Shown here: one piece after another, positions 44,856 through 54,040 of the stretch
How the letters are laid out: each line of letters begins with the position of its first letter
Numbering within the stretch: the first letter of the stretch is position 1
Source: Caballeronia sordidicola
Lineage (GTDB): Bacteria > Pseudomonadota > Gammaproteobacteria > Burkholderiales > Burkholderiaceae
Reading direction: 5' to 3'
NCBI RefSeq assembly: GCF_002220365.1
Contig: NZ_MTHB01000191.1
Location: forward strand, 1-64,000
DNA length: 64,000 bases
The notes under the pieces: generated by a model
Told to the model about the DNA's origin: nothing
The model's database searches: none
What the model saw: the letters and a program-made list of their open reading frames with translations, nothing else
Program-made: the position numbers and the translations under genes

Positions 44856-45865
44856 GGGGTCTGTTTGTTGAGTTCGAACGCTTCGGCCAGCAGTTCATAC
44901 GAGCGCATGCGCGCCGGGTAACTTCCAGCAACGGTCAGCACGATCAGCTCGTCGGCGTCAAAACGTTGTTGGAGTTCGTGCAATTGTTCGGTCACGCGTT
45001 CCGGCGTGCCAATAATGCTGCGATTTTTTTCTCGCGCGATCACGTTGAGCTCGCGTTCACCGAATGCTTGCCCAGCACCTTGCGCAATCGATGGGATCGG
45101 CATATTCAGCCCGTACGCCATCTGGACGCGGCGTAGATCAACCGCGCGTTCCAGTGCGGCGGCTTGCGTTTCGGTATCGGCGCAAATCACGAACACGGCC
45201 GCGGCCAGATAAGGTTTAGAGCCATTCCGCGATACAAACCGCTCGCGATACGCCTGCGCCACCTTGTGACCATACTGCGCGTTAATAAAATGCGCGAACG
45301 CGAAACGAATGCCGAGCTGCGCCGCGAGCAGGCCGCCGAAGTCGCTGGAACCTAGCATCCACAACTCGGGACGCGTAGCAATTTCCGGCTGCAACAACAC
45401 GCCATGTGCGAGGTGATCCTCTGGCAGCGTGCCGTCAAACAGGCCAACAAGCTCGCCTACTTGCTGCGGAAAAATGTCGCCGCGATTGTAGTCGCCTGCA
45501 GCCACTGCTTGGGCGGTACGCATGTCGCCGCCGGGTGCACGGCCAACGCCCAGATCGACGCGATTCGGGAACAGCGCTTCGAGCATCAGGAACTGCTCGG
45601 CGACCTTGAACGAGCTGTAGTAGGGCAGCATGACGCCGCCCGAGCCGATCCGGATTTGCTGAGTGATGCTGCCAATCCGCGCGAGCATTACCTCAGGACA
45701 TGGATTCGATACCCCGCGCAAACCGTGATGTTCGGCGCACCAGTACCGTGTATAGCCGAGGTCATCGGCCAGGCGCGCAAGATCCAGCGTGGCCGCGATT
45801 GCGTCGGCGGTGCTATGGCCGTGAATGACCGGCGTTTGATCGAGTACGGAGAGTTTCGTCGTCAT
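44852..45865 (-). CDS. LLM-class flavin-dependent oxidoreductase
   Basis: A 337-residue bacterial luciferase-like monooxygenase of the MsnO8/YhbW type. The barrel start LSVLDQTPVIHGHSTADAI, the block YTRYWCAEHHGLRGVSNPCPEV (about 38-59) and RVDLGVGRAPGGDMRTAQA (about 101-119) are hallmarks. It binds FMN; the oxidised substrate is not known. It sits between coaBC (15 bp upstream gap) and dut (4-bp overlap), so it is co-transcribed with housekeeping genes by position, not by obvious pathway logic. Confidence 0.88.
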   Translation of the reverse strand: MTTKLSVLDQTPVIHGHSTADAIAATLDLARLADDLGYTRYWCAEHHGLRGVSNPCPEVMLARIGSITQQIRIGSGGVMLPYYSSFKVAEQFLMLEALFPNRVDLGVGRAPGGDMRTAQAVAAGDYNRGDIFPQQVGELVGLFDGTLPEDHLAHGVLLQPEIATRPELWMLGSSDFGGLLAAQLGIRFAFAHFINAQYGHKVAQAYRERFVSRNGSKPYLAAAVFVICADTETQAAALERAVDLRRVQMAYGLNMPIPSIAQGAGQAFGERELNVIAREKNRSIIGTPERVTEQLHELQQRFDADELIVLTVAGSYPARMRSYELLAEAFELNKQTP

Positions 45866-45880
45866 GGTTCGGACAATGGC

Positions 45881-47098
45881 CTAAGACAGCAGCGAACCGC
45901 CGCGCGGCGCCCGATTCGCAATCTCGCCAATCAGCAACTTCGCGAGCAGTTTTTTATCGGCACGCGGCAAGCGCGTGATCCCCGATGCCTCGAACAGTAC
46001 GACTTCGTTGTCGTCGAGGCCGAAGGTCAGCGGCCCGAGATTGCCGATCAACAGCGGCACGTTCTTGCGCGCGCGTTTCTCCTCGCCATGCACTTCGAGG
46101 TCCCCGCTTTCCGCCGCGAAACCAACGCAATACGGCGGGTTAGGCAACCGCGCGACCGTCGCGAGGATGTCCGGGTTTTCGACGAACGTGAAGGTGGGCA
46201 TTGGCTGATTGGCGGTCTTCTTGATCTTGTGCTCGCTCAAGTGGTCAACGCGCCAATCCGCGACCGCCGCTACTGCAATAAAGATGTCCGCGTCCGGCGT
46301 GGCGTGCAACACCGCGTCGTACATTTGCTGCGCGCTCTGAACATCTTCGCGAACCACACCCCAAGGCGTTTCGAGCGAAACTGGCCCAGCCACGAGATGC
46401 ACGTCGGCGCCAGCCTGCGCCGCCGCGCGTGCGAGCGCGAAACCCATTTTGCCGGAGGAGCGGTTGGTGATGCCGCGAACGGGATCGAGTGGCTCGAAGG
46501 TCGGACCGGCCGTAATCAACACGCGATGCCCTTGCAGGATCTTCGGCTGGAAGAACGCGCAGATGGCTTCGAATGTTGCCGATGGTTCCAGCATCCGGCC
46601 ATCGCCCACTTCGCCGCACGCTTGCGCGCCGGAGTCGGGGCCGAGCACTTGGACGCCATCGGTACGCAGTTGCGAGACGTTGCGTTGCGTCGCCGGGTTC
46701 TGCCACATCTGGCGGTTCATCGCGGGCACGACAAGCAGCGGACAATCGCGCGCCACGCAGAGCGTGGAGAGCAGGTCGTCGCAATTGCCATGCGCGAGCT
46801 TGGCGATGAAGTCGGTGGAGGCGGGCGCAATCACGATCGCATCGGCTTCACGCGACAAATCGATATGCGCCATGTTGTTCGCAATCCGCGCGTCCCATTG
46901 CGACGTGTACACGGGACGGCCGGACAGCGCCTGCATGGTGACGGGCGTGATGAATTGCGTGGCGGCGTCGGTCATCACGATCTGCACGGTCGCGCCGGCT
47001 TTCACCAGCAGACGCGTGAGTTCGGCGATCTTGTAGCACGCGATACCGCCTGACAGCCCAAGTACGAGATGCTTTCCTGCGAGTTCTGCGTTGTCCAA
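45881..47098 (-). CDS. coaBC: Bifunctional phosphopantothenoylcysteine decarboxylase/synthase
   Basis: A 405-residue two-domain enzyme making 4'-phosphopantetheine for coenzyme A. The N-terminal flavin CoaC domain has GGIACYK at 17-23, the active-site H78 in MAHIDLSR, PAMNRQMW at 125-132 and the lid cysteine C161 in ACGEVGDGRM. The C-terminal CoaB domain has NRSSGKMGFALARAA near 212-226 and HKIKKTANQ near 290. Length and order are standard. Between lspA (46 bp) and the LLM gene (15 bp) in the same direction. Confidence 0.95.
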   Translation of the reverse strand: MDNAELAGKHLVLGLSGGIACYKIAELTRLLVKAGATVQIVMTDAATQFITPVTMQALSGRPVYTSQWDARIANNMAHIDLSREADAIVIAPASTDFIAKLAHGNCDDLLSTLCVARDCPLLVVPAMNRQMWQNPATQRNVSQLRTDGVQVLGPDSGAQACGEVGDGRMLEPSATFEAICAFFQPKILQGHRVLITAGPTFEPLDPVRGITNRSSGKMGFALARAAAQAGADVHLVAGPVSLETPWGVVREDVQSAQQMYDAVLHATPDADIFIAVAAVADWRVDHLSEHKIKKTANQPMPTFTFVENPDILATVARLPNPPYCVGFAAESGDLEVHGEEKRARKNVPLLIGNLGPLTFGLDDNEVVLFEASGITRLPRADKKLLAKLLIGEIANRAPRGGSLLS

Positions 47099-47144
47099 AC
47101 TTGGCCTCCGTACTCATCACGGCTTACATGCCGAATAACGCTGT

Positions 47145-47645
47145 CTACTTTGCCCCGCGCACGCGTCGCAATTCATCGAACACCAGCAGCACGGCGCCAA
47201 TGGTGATCGCGCTGTCGGCGAGGTTAAACGCCGGCCAGTGCCACGTGTTGACGTGGAAGTCCAAAAAGTCGATCACGTGACCATAGGCAATCCGGTCGAT
47301 CACATTGCCGATCGCGCCGCCCATGATTAGCGCCAGCGCCGTGCAGAACAACCGTTGCGTGCCATGGCGTTTCAGCAAGTAGCAAATCACGATAGCCGCG
47401 ACCACGCCAAGCGCCGTGAAACCCCAACGCTGCCAGCCGCCGGCGGTGGCGAGAAAGCTGAACGCCGCGCCGCGGTTGTAGATCAGGAACAGGTTGAAAA
47501 ACGGCGTGAGCGCGTGCGGTTCGCCATAGGTGAACACGCGAGCGACGGCGATCTTCGACAACTGGTCGAACAGAATCACAATCAACGCCACGCCCAGCCA
47601 CGGTGCGAGTGAACCACTGCTTTGTTTCGACATCGTTCTTGCCAT
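47145..47645 (-). CDS. lspA: Lipoprotein signal peptidase
   Basis: A 166-residue inner-membrane aspartic protease (signal peptidase II) that cleaves prolipoproteins. The catalytic pair is D117 (GNVIDRI) and D144 (FNLADSAI), and the conserved NRGAAF lies at 57-62. Four helices are visible. The ATG at 47645 overlaps the ileS stop by one base (TAATG); the next ATG, four codons on, is also possible. The frame open to 47762 only overlaps ileS. The ileS-lspA pairing is conserved widely in proteobacteria. Confidence 0.94.
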   Translation of the reverse strand: MARTMSKQSSGSLAPWLGVALIVILFDQLSKIAVARVFTYGEPHALTPFFNLFLIYNRGAAFSFLATAGGWQRWGFTALGVVAAIVICYLLKRHGTQRLFCTALALIMGGAIGNVIDRIAYGHVIDFLDFHVNTWHWPAFNLADSAITIGAVLLVFDELRRVRGAK

Positions 47646-50479
47646 TATGCTGCGCTCCGCGTTTCGCCGTTGCCGAAGAGATTGGTGATGCAGCGGCCGC
47701 ACAATCCAGGATGTTCCGCCGATGCTCCCACGTCGTCGCAATAGTGCCAGCAGCGTTCGCATTTCAGATACGTCGATGCGATCACGTCGACGCCTTCTTC
47801 CGCTTCGCTCGCTACCTTCACCACCCGCGCCGCCGATGTGATCAGCACGAAGCTGAGGTCATCGCCGAGACTGGTCAACGCGTTATACCGCGCGCCGCTT
47901 GCCCGGACATCCACTTCAGCCTGCAGCGACGAACCGATCAGATTAGCCGTGCGCGCTTCTTCCAGCGCTTTGGTGACGTCGCTGCGTGCCGAGCGGATCA
48001 GCGTCCACTTGTCAAGCAGTTCGCCGGCGTCAGGCACTTGCGGATAGCTGTGATACACCTCGGTGAAAATGGTGTCACGCCCGGGTTGCAGCACCTTGTA
48101 AGCCTCTTCCGCCGTGAACGACAGATACGGCGCCACCAGTCGCAGCAAACCATGCGCGATGTGATGCAGCACCGTCTGCGCCGCGCGGCGTTCGCGCGAA
48201 TCGGGCTTCATGGTGTAGAGCCGATCCTTCAGCACGTCCAGATAGAAACCGCCGAGGTCTTCCGAGCAGAACGTCGCGAGCTTCGATACAACCGGATGGA
48301 ACTCGAACTTCTCGTAATGCGCGAGCGCGTCGTCCTGCAGGTTCTGCGCAAGGGCTACGGCATATTTATCCATCTCGAGCCAGTCTTCCACCGGGCGCGC
48401 GTGCTGCTCGAAGTCGAAATCGGAGAGATTGGACAGCAGGAAACGCAACGTATTGCGAATCCGCCGATACGTCTCGGTCACGCGCTTCAGGATCTCTTCG
48501 GAGATCGCGAGTTCGCCCGAATAATCCGTCGATGCAATCCACAAGCGGATGATTTCCGCGCCCAACCGGTTCGACACTTCGTGCGGATCGATGCCATTGC
48601 CCAGCGACTTCGACATCTTGCGGCCTTCGCCATCGACGGTGAAGCCGTGCGTAAGCAGCGCGTTGTACGGCGGGCGGCCATCGAGCATGGACGCGGTGAG
48701 CAGCGACGAATGGAACCATCCGCGATGCTGGTCCGAGCCTTCCAGATACAAGTCCGCCGGGAACTGCAGCGAATCCTTGTGCGAGCCGCGCAGCACGTGC
48801 CAATGCGTCGTGCCGGAATCGAACCACACGTCGAGCGTGTCGCGATTCTTCTCGTACATATTGGCTTCATTGCCGAGCAGTTCTGCGGGATCGAGCGTTT
48901 GCCACGCTTCGATGCCGCTCACTTCCACGCGCTTGGCCACTTCCTCGAGCAGTTCGAGCGTATGCGGATGCAGTTCGCCGGTTTCCTTGTGGACGAAAAA
49001 CGCCATCGGCACGCCCCACTGGCGTTGCCGCGACAGCGTCCAGTCCGGCCGGTTCGCGATCATGCTGTACAGACGTTGTTTGCCCCATGCCGGGAAGAAT
49101 GCGGTGTTCTCGATCCCTTCCAGCGCCGTCTCACGTAGCGTGCGCGACGCATCGTTGGGCTTCACGTCCATGCCGGCGAACCATTGCGATGTCGCGCGAT
49201 AGATGATCGGCGTCTTGTGACGCCAGCAGTGCATGTAGCTGTGCTTGTACTTCTCGGTTTTCAGCAAGGACTTTGCGCTACGCAGCGCGTCCACGATCTG
49301 GTCGTTCGCTTCCCAGATCGAGAGCCCACCGAACAGCGGCAACGATTCGATATACCGACCATCGCCCATGACCGGGTTGATGATGTCGGAGTCGGTCATG
49401 CCATGCGCCTTGCATGACACGAAGTCTTCCACGCCATACGCCGGCGATGAATGCACGATTCCCGTGCCGCTTTCGGTCGTCACATAGTCGCCGAGATACA
49501 CGGGCGCCGTGCGTTTATAGCCAGGGTGTGCCGCGCTCAGCGGATGATGAAAGCGCAGGCCGCTCAACTTCTCGCCCGTCGTGGTCGCAATGGTCGAACC
49601 CGTCAGGCTGTACTGCTTCAGGCATTCTTCCACGCGATCTTCGGCGAGGATCAGCAGGCCCTTCTCGGTATCGACGAGGCTATAGACGATCTCCGGATGC
49701 ACATTGAGCGCCTGGTTCGCGGGGATGGTCCACGGAGTCGTCGTCCAGATAACGACGCCGCCTTCCTGCTTGGGCAAGGCATTCAGACCAAACGCCCGCG
49801 CGGTCTTTTCCGGCTCGGCAAACGCGAACAACACGTCGATGGTCGGATCGACCTTGTCCTGATACTCGACTTCTGCTTCGGCCAGGGCCGACCCGCAGTC
49901 GAAGCACCAGTTCACCGGCTTCAGCCCGCGATACACATAACCTTTCTCGAGGATCTTCCCGAGCGCGCGGATTTCGCCCGCTTCGTTCGTGAAATTCATC
50001 GTCTTGTACGGATTGTCCCAGTCGCCGAGCACACCAAGCCGCCGGAAGCCGAGCTTCTGCTTTTCGATCTGCGCGCTCGCGTAGGTGCGTGCTTTTTCCA
50101 TCACTTCGCGCGCCGGCAGCGACTTGCCGAACTGCTTCTCGATCTGGATTTCGATCGGCATGCCGTGGCAATCCCAGCCGGGGACATAGACCGCGTCGAA
50201 GCCCGCCAGATTGCGCGCCTTCACGATCATGTCCTTCAGGATCTTGTTCACCGCGTGGCCGAGGTGGATATCGCCGTTCGCATACGGCGGCCCGTCGTGC
50301 AGGATGAACTTCTTGCGGCCCTTGCTGGCCGCGCGGATTTTTTCGTAGATCTTGTTGTCTTGCCATTCCTTTACCCACTGGGGCTCGCGCTTGGGCAAGT
50401 CACCCCGCATGGGGAACGGCGTATCCAGCAGATTGACCGGATATTTCGACTGGGGCTTGGCTTCTTTCTTGTTGCTCAT
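47645..50479 (-). CDS. ileS: Isoleucyl-tRNA synthetase
   Basis: A 944-residue class I synthetase. The HIGH box is HLGH at 72-75 (PPYANGDIHLGHAVNKIL), the KMSKS box occurs near residue 610 (GRKMSKSLGNGIDP), and the editing CP1 domain covers about 195-400. The C-terminus carries the bacterial zinc knuckle with CERCWHYC and CGRC. The start is ATG 50479, giving MSNKKEAKPQSKYPVNLLDTPFPMRG; the longer frame to 50617 lacks family similarity. It follows ribF by about 150 bp. Confidence 0.95.
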   Translation of the reverse strand: MSNKKEAKPQSKYPVNLLDTPFPMRGDLPKREPQWVKEWQDNKIYEKIRAASKGRKKFILHDGPPYANGDIHLGHAVNKILKDMIVKARNLAGFDAVYVPGWDCHGMPIEIQIEKQFGKSLPAREVMEKARTYASAQIEKQKLGFRRLGVLGDWDNPYKTMNFTNEAGEIRALGKILEKGYVYRGLKPVNWCFDCGSALAEAEVEYQDKVDPTIDVLFAFAEPEKTARAFGLNALPKQEGGVVIWTTTPWTIPANQALNVHPEIVYSLVDTEKGLLILAEDRVEECLKQYSLTGSTIATTTGEKLSGLRFHHPLSAAHPGYKRTAPVYLGDYVTTESGTGIVHSSPAYGVEDFVSCKAHGMTDSDIINPVMGDGRYIESLPLFGGLSIWEANDQIVDALRSAKSLLKTEKYKHSYMHCWRHKTPIIYRATSQWFAGMDVKPNDASRTLRETALEGIENTAFFPAWGKQRLYSMIANRPDWTLSRQRQWGVPMAFFVHKETGELHPHTLELLEEVAKRVEVSGIEAWQTLDPAELLGNEANMYEKNRDTLDVWFDSGTTHWHVLRGSHKDSLQFPADLYLEGSDQHRGWFHSSLLTASMLDGRPPYNALLTHGFTVDGEGRKMSKSLGNGIDPHEVSNRLGAEIIRLWIASTDYSGELAISEEILKRVTETYRRIRNTLRFLLSNLSDFDFEQHARPVEDWLEMDKYAVALAQNLQDDALAHYEKFEFHPVVSKLATFCSEDLGGFYLDVLKDRLYTMKPDSRERRAAQTVLHHIAHGLLRLVAPYLSFTAEEAYKVLQPGRDTIFTEVYHSYPQVPDAGELLDKWTLIRSARSDVTKALEEARTANLIGSSLQAEVDVRASGARYNALTSLGDDLSFVLITSAARVVKVASEAEEGVDVIASTYLKCERCWHYCDDVGASAEHPGLCGRCITNLFGNGETRSAA

Positions 50480-50631
50480 GGATGACTCGATATCTATTCG
50501 GTGAAGCGGCGGTGAGGCGGCGGTTCCAAGCGGGCAAGCTCGGGAACGGGCTCGAAGATGCGTGTTTAGCGAGGCAGCGGGCAGCGCGTCGGGGGCTTTA
50601 TCGGAAATTTCAAGCACCCGGCGCTACGCGC

Positions 50632-51621
50632 TTACCTAATTCGATCGGTGGCCGAGGTGGCGAAACCGCTGTCGCGGCCACTCGAGTTCACGTCTGCAGC
50701 GAAATAGGCGCGCGCATTGGTGACGTCGCGCGCGATGGCGGCCGTCAGGGTTTCGAGGTCCACGTACTTTTCCTCGTCGCGCAGCTTTTTCAGGAATTCG
50801 ATACGCACAAGCTTGCCGTACGCGTCGCCATGCCAGTCGAGCACGAAGGTTTCGAGCAGCACGCGGCCGGAGTCGTCCACGGTTGGACGCAGTCCGAGGC
50901 TCGCCACGGCCGGCAGCGGCGCGGGTCCGAGTCCATGCACGCGCACGACGAAGATGCCTGCGAGCGCCGGCCGCTTGTGGGCGATCGGCATGTTGAGGGT
51001 GGGAAAGCCGAGATCGCGGCCGAGTTTTTGCCCGTGGACCACGTGGCCGCTAATTACATAGGGGCGGCCGAGTGCGAGGCGCGCGGCGTCAAGATCACCG
51101 GCTACCAGCGACGCCCGCACGCCTGAACTCGAAATGCGCGCGCCGTTCAGGTCGGCGACCGTTGCCATTTGTTCGACTTCGAATCCGTGTTTGCGTCCGG
51201 CTTCCTGCAGCGATTCGAAATCGCCGGCGCGCTTGGCGCCGTAGCGGAAGTCGTCGCCAATCATGACCCAGCGCGCGTGCAGGCCGTTCACGATCACGTT
51301 TTCGACGAACGTATCCGGCGGCTGGCTGGCGAAGGTGTGATTGAAATGTTCGACCACGACGCGATCCACGCCGTTTGTGCGCAGTGCTTCGAGTTTGTCG
51401 CGCAGCATGGCGATGCGGGGTGGCGCGCCGGCGGGATTGAAGAATTCGCGGGGATGCGGCTCGAAGGTCATCACGCACACGGGCAGGCCGCGGGCGTCCG
51501 CGGCGGCGCGCACATGGGCGAGCAGCGCCTGATGGCCGCGGTGGACACCGTCGAAATTGCCGATGGTCAGCGCACAGGGCGCGCGGCTTTCGGCATTGGG
51601 TAGGCCGCGAAAGACTCTCAC
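50632..51621 (-). CDS. ribF: Bifunctional riboflavin kinase / FAD synthetase
   Basis: A 329-residue enzyme making FMN and FAD. The N-terminal nucleotidyltransferase domain has GNFDGVHRGH at 21-30; the kinase domain starts near 185 with GRPYVISGHVVHGQKLGRDLGFPTLNM. The C-terminus ends with about 20 extra Ser/Asp-rich residues. It heads the ribF-ileS-lspA run, divergent from purN across 190 bases that should hold both promoters. Confidence 0.94.
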   Translation of the reverse strand: MRVFRGLPNAESRAPCALTIGNFDGVHRGHQALLAHVRAAADARGLPVCVMTFEPHPREFFNPAGAPPRIAMLRDKLEALRTNGVDRVVVEHFNHTFASQPPDTFVENVIVNGLHARWVMIGDDFRYGAKRAGDFESLQEAGRKHGFEVEQMATVADLNGARISSSGVRASLVAGDLDAARLALGRPYVISGHVVHGQKLGRDLGFPTLNMPIAHKRPALAGIFVVRVHGLGPAPLPAVASLGLRPTVDDSGRVLLETFVLDWHGDAYGKLVRIEFLKKLRDEEKYVDLETLTAAIARDVTNARAYFAADVNSSGRDSGFATSATDRIR

Positions 51622-51811
51622 GATATCGGTTGGGTCGGCGGTTGGCGGTTAAATGGGCTAAAAGCAGTAACGCAGGGCTGATGCAGCGCGGGGCTGGCAA
51701 AGCCGCAAAGCGTTCGATTATAAACGCTCACGGCACAGGACGGAGGCCGGGCCCGCTACCGGCCGGGCGGATTCGACGGGTTTTGACGGCATCGAATGAT
51801 AAAATCCGCGG

Positions 51812-52462
51812 ATGAAAAAAATCGTCATCCTGATTTCCGGGCGGGGAACCAATATGGAAACCGTCGTGCGGGCTTGCGCGCGCGACGGCTGGCAGGCAGT
51901 GGTGGCTGCTGTCATATCGAATCGCCCAGACGCCGCCGGGCTTGCGTTCGCGGCGGAAAACGGCATTCCGGCAACGGTTGTCGATCACCGTGGTTTCACC
52001 ACGCGCGAAGCCTTTGATCAGGCGCTTGCACGCGCAATCGACGACTTCGAGCCGGATCTCGTCATGCTCGCGGGCTTCATGCGCGTACTAACCGACGCTT
52101 TCGTAGAACGCTACGCGGGCCGGATGATCAATATTCACCCGTCGTTGCTGCCGTGCTTTCCAGGGCTCAAAACCCACCAGCAAGCGCTCGATGCCGGCGT
52201 TCGCGTGCACGGCGCAAGCGTCCATTTCGTCACGCCGACGCTGGATCACGGCCCCATCGTCGCGCAAGCTGCGGTGCCGGTCGTGGCCGGCGACGACGCC
52301 GCCACGCTCGCTTCGCGGGTCCTGGCTGTCGAACACATTATTTACCCACGCGCGGTGCGCTGGTTCGTCGAAGGGCGTCTTGCCATCGACGGCGAGCGTG
52401 TCGTGCTCACGCCACCAGAGCCGCAATGGCTCTTTGCCGACATTGCCGGGGAGGGCGTATGA
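51812..52462 (+). CDS. purN: Phosphoribosylglycinamide formyltransferase
   Basis: A 216-residue 10-formyl-THF-dependent GAR transformylase of purine synthesis. It shows SGRGTNMETVV at the N-terminus (phosphate loop), the catalytic block INIHPSLLPCFPGLKTH near 106-122 and the Asp in TPTLDHGPIVAQAAVPV near 140-156. The ATG at 51812 lies at the family N-terminus (MKKIVILISG). The stop overlaps the start of the methyltransferase gene by 4 bp. Confidence 0.95.
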   Translation: MKKIVILISGRGTNMETVVRACARDGWQAVVAAVISNRPDAAGLAFAAENGIPATVVDHRGFTTREAFDQALARAIDDFEPDLVMLAGFMRVLTDAFVERYAGRMINIHPSLLPCFPGLKTHQQALDAGVRVHGASVHFVTPTLDHGPIVAQAAVPVVAGDDAATLASRVLAVEHIIYPRAVRWFVEGRLAIDGERVVLTPPEPQWLFADIAGEGV

Positions 52463-53760
52463 GGCTTCATGGATTTTTGATAGGACAAACAGAGACGTTG
52501 CTGGCGGACGTCTTACGCTTCAGCGGCCCGGCGGACGCGGCTACCAGCCGCTTTTTCCGCGCGCATCCGAAGCTCGGTCATAACGAACGCGGTGTTATCG
52601 CCGAAGCGGTGTTCGCCGTCCTGCGTCGCAAGATGGAGTTTTCGCATCTTGCCGAAAGCGGCAGCGGCAACTTGGCGCGGCGTCTCGCCTTGCTGGGCCT
52701 GATGCAGACGGCGGGGCTATCCGCGGTAAAGCCCTTCATTTCCGCCGATGAATACCAGTGGCTCAACCAGGTGTCGAAGATCGATCCGGGTAGCTTGCCG
52801 GTTCGGGTGCGGACCAATTTGCCGCAGTGGATCTACGACGCCATGACGAAGCGCTTCGATACCGAAGAGCTCGCGTTGCTCGCCGCGGCGCTGAACTACC
52901 CGGCGCCGCTCGATCTGCGCGCGAACCCGATCAAGGCCACGCGCGAACTGGTCATCAAGACGCTGACCGAAGCCGGTATCGATGCAGGCGAAATGCCGTT
53001 TGCACCGTTTGGCGTGCGGGTGGACGGCAAGCCGGCGCTCACACGTCTGCAACCGTTCCAGGATGGCTGGATCGAGGTGCAAGACGAAGGCAGCCAGCTT
53101 TTGTGCTCGCTGGTTGCGCCCCGTCGCGGCGAGATGATCGTCGATTTCTGCGCGGGCGCAGGCGGCAAGACGCTGGCGCTCGGTGCAATGATGCGTTCCA
53201 CGGGGCGTCTCTACGCCTTCGACGTGTCGGACCGCCGACTCGCCAAGCTCAAGCCACGCCTGGCTCGCAGCGGTTTGTCGAATGTGAATCCGGTGCTGAT
53301 CGACAGCGAACACGACGCCAAGATCAAGCGCCTGGCCGGCAAGATCGACCGGGTTCTCGTCGACGCTCCGTGTTCCGGCCTCGGCACATTGCGCCGTAAT
53401 CCGGACCTGAAATGGCGCCAGTCGCCGGAATCGGTGGCGGAACTGACGCCGAAGCAGTTGTCCATCCTGACCAGCGCGGCACGCCTCGTGAAAGTGGGCG
53501 GCCGTCTCGTCTACGCAACATGCAGCATGCTGGAAGCGGAAAACGAAGGCGTGGTGAATCAGTTCCTGGCAACGCATCCGGGCTTCAAGCTGGTTCCGGC
53601 GCGCGAGGTGCTGGCTGAACAACGCATTGACCTCGACACGGGCGATTACCTGCAACTTTGGCCACACAAGCACGGCACGGACGGTTTCTTCGCCGCCGTA
53701 CTTGAACGGTTGCCGGTTGCCGCGAAGGAAGCCGTGGTCGAGGAAACAGCAAAGGAATAA
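52459..53760 (+). CDS. RsmB-family rRNA (cytosine-5) methyltransferase
   Basis: A 433-residue SAM-dependent RNA m5C methyltransferase of the NOL1/NOP2/Sun group. The SAM-binding motif I is VDFCAGAGGKTLALG near 230-244, motif IV is DAPCSGLGTLRRNPD with C305, and motif VI YATCSML with the nucleophile C355. Domain layout (N-terminal helical part, then Rossmann domain) fits RsmB, though residue target on 16S rRNA is inferred. I start at ATG 52459, which overlaps purN by 4 bp; the longer frame from 52153 lies inside purN in the wrong frame. Confidence 0.9.
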   Translation: MRLHGFLIGQTETLLADVLRFSGPADAATSRFFRAHPKLGHNERGVIAEAVFAVLRRKMEFSHLAESGSGNLARRLALLGLMQTAGLSAVKPFISADEYQWLNQVSKIDPGSLPVRVRTNLPQWIYDAMTKRFDTEELALLAAALNYPAPLDLRANPIKATRELVIKTLTEAGIDAGEMPFAPFGVRVDGKPALTRLQPFQDGWIEVQDEGSQLLCSLVAPRRGEMIVDFCAGAGGKTLALGAMMRSTGRLYAFDVSDRRLAKLKPRLARSGLSNVNPVLIDSEHDAKIKRLAGKIDRVLVDAPCSGLGTLRRNPDLKWRQSPESVAELTPKQLSILTSAARLVKVGGRLVYATCSMLEAENEGVVNQFLATHPGFKLVPAREVLAEQRIDLDTGDYLQLWPHKHGTDGFFAAVLERLPVAAKEAVVEETAKE

Positions 53761-54040
53761 GCAATATTTGCTGGCTTTGGCCGGTGGAATCGGTAGCGAT
53801 CTCCAGCCAAAGCTTTCAAAAACGGGAAATTCGTGTTTACCGCACTAAACAGCAACGCGATTTAGCGGTCAAATTTTCTGCTGAGCCTGCGCGAAATCAA
53901 AATTTTCCCTAATCGACACAAAGACTTGGAACGCATGACGTAAAATGCCGTCGAACCACGTGCATAATCCTTTCATGCACCCAACAGCCGTCGATTCGGT
54001 TTTCGTTCGGCTATTTTTTCCGCCTTTCAGGTAAATTGCC

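Noticed and set aside
45404..47053. Long plus-strand frame (549 codons)
   Set aside because: Antisense shadow of the LLM oxidoreductase and coaBC; no domain is recognisable.
47603..49138. Long plus-strand frame (511 codons)
   Set aside because: Antisense shadow of ileS and the lspA start; composition is Arg/His-rich with no motif.
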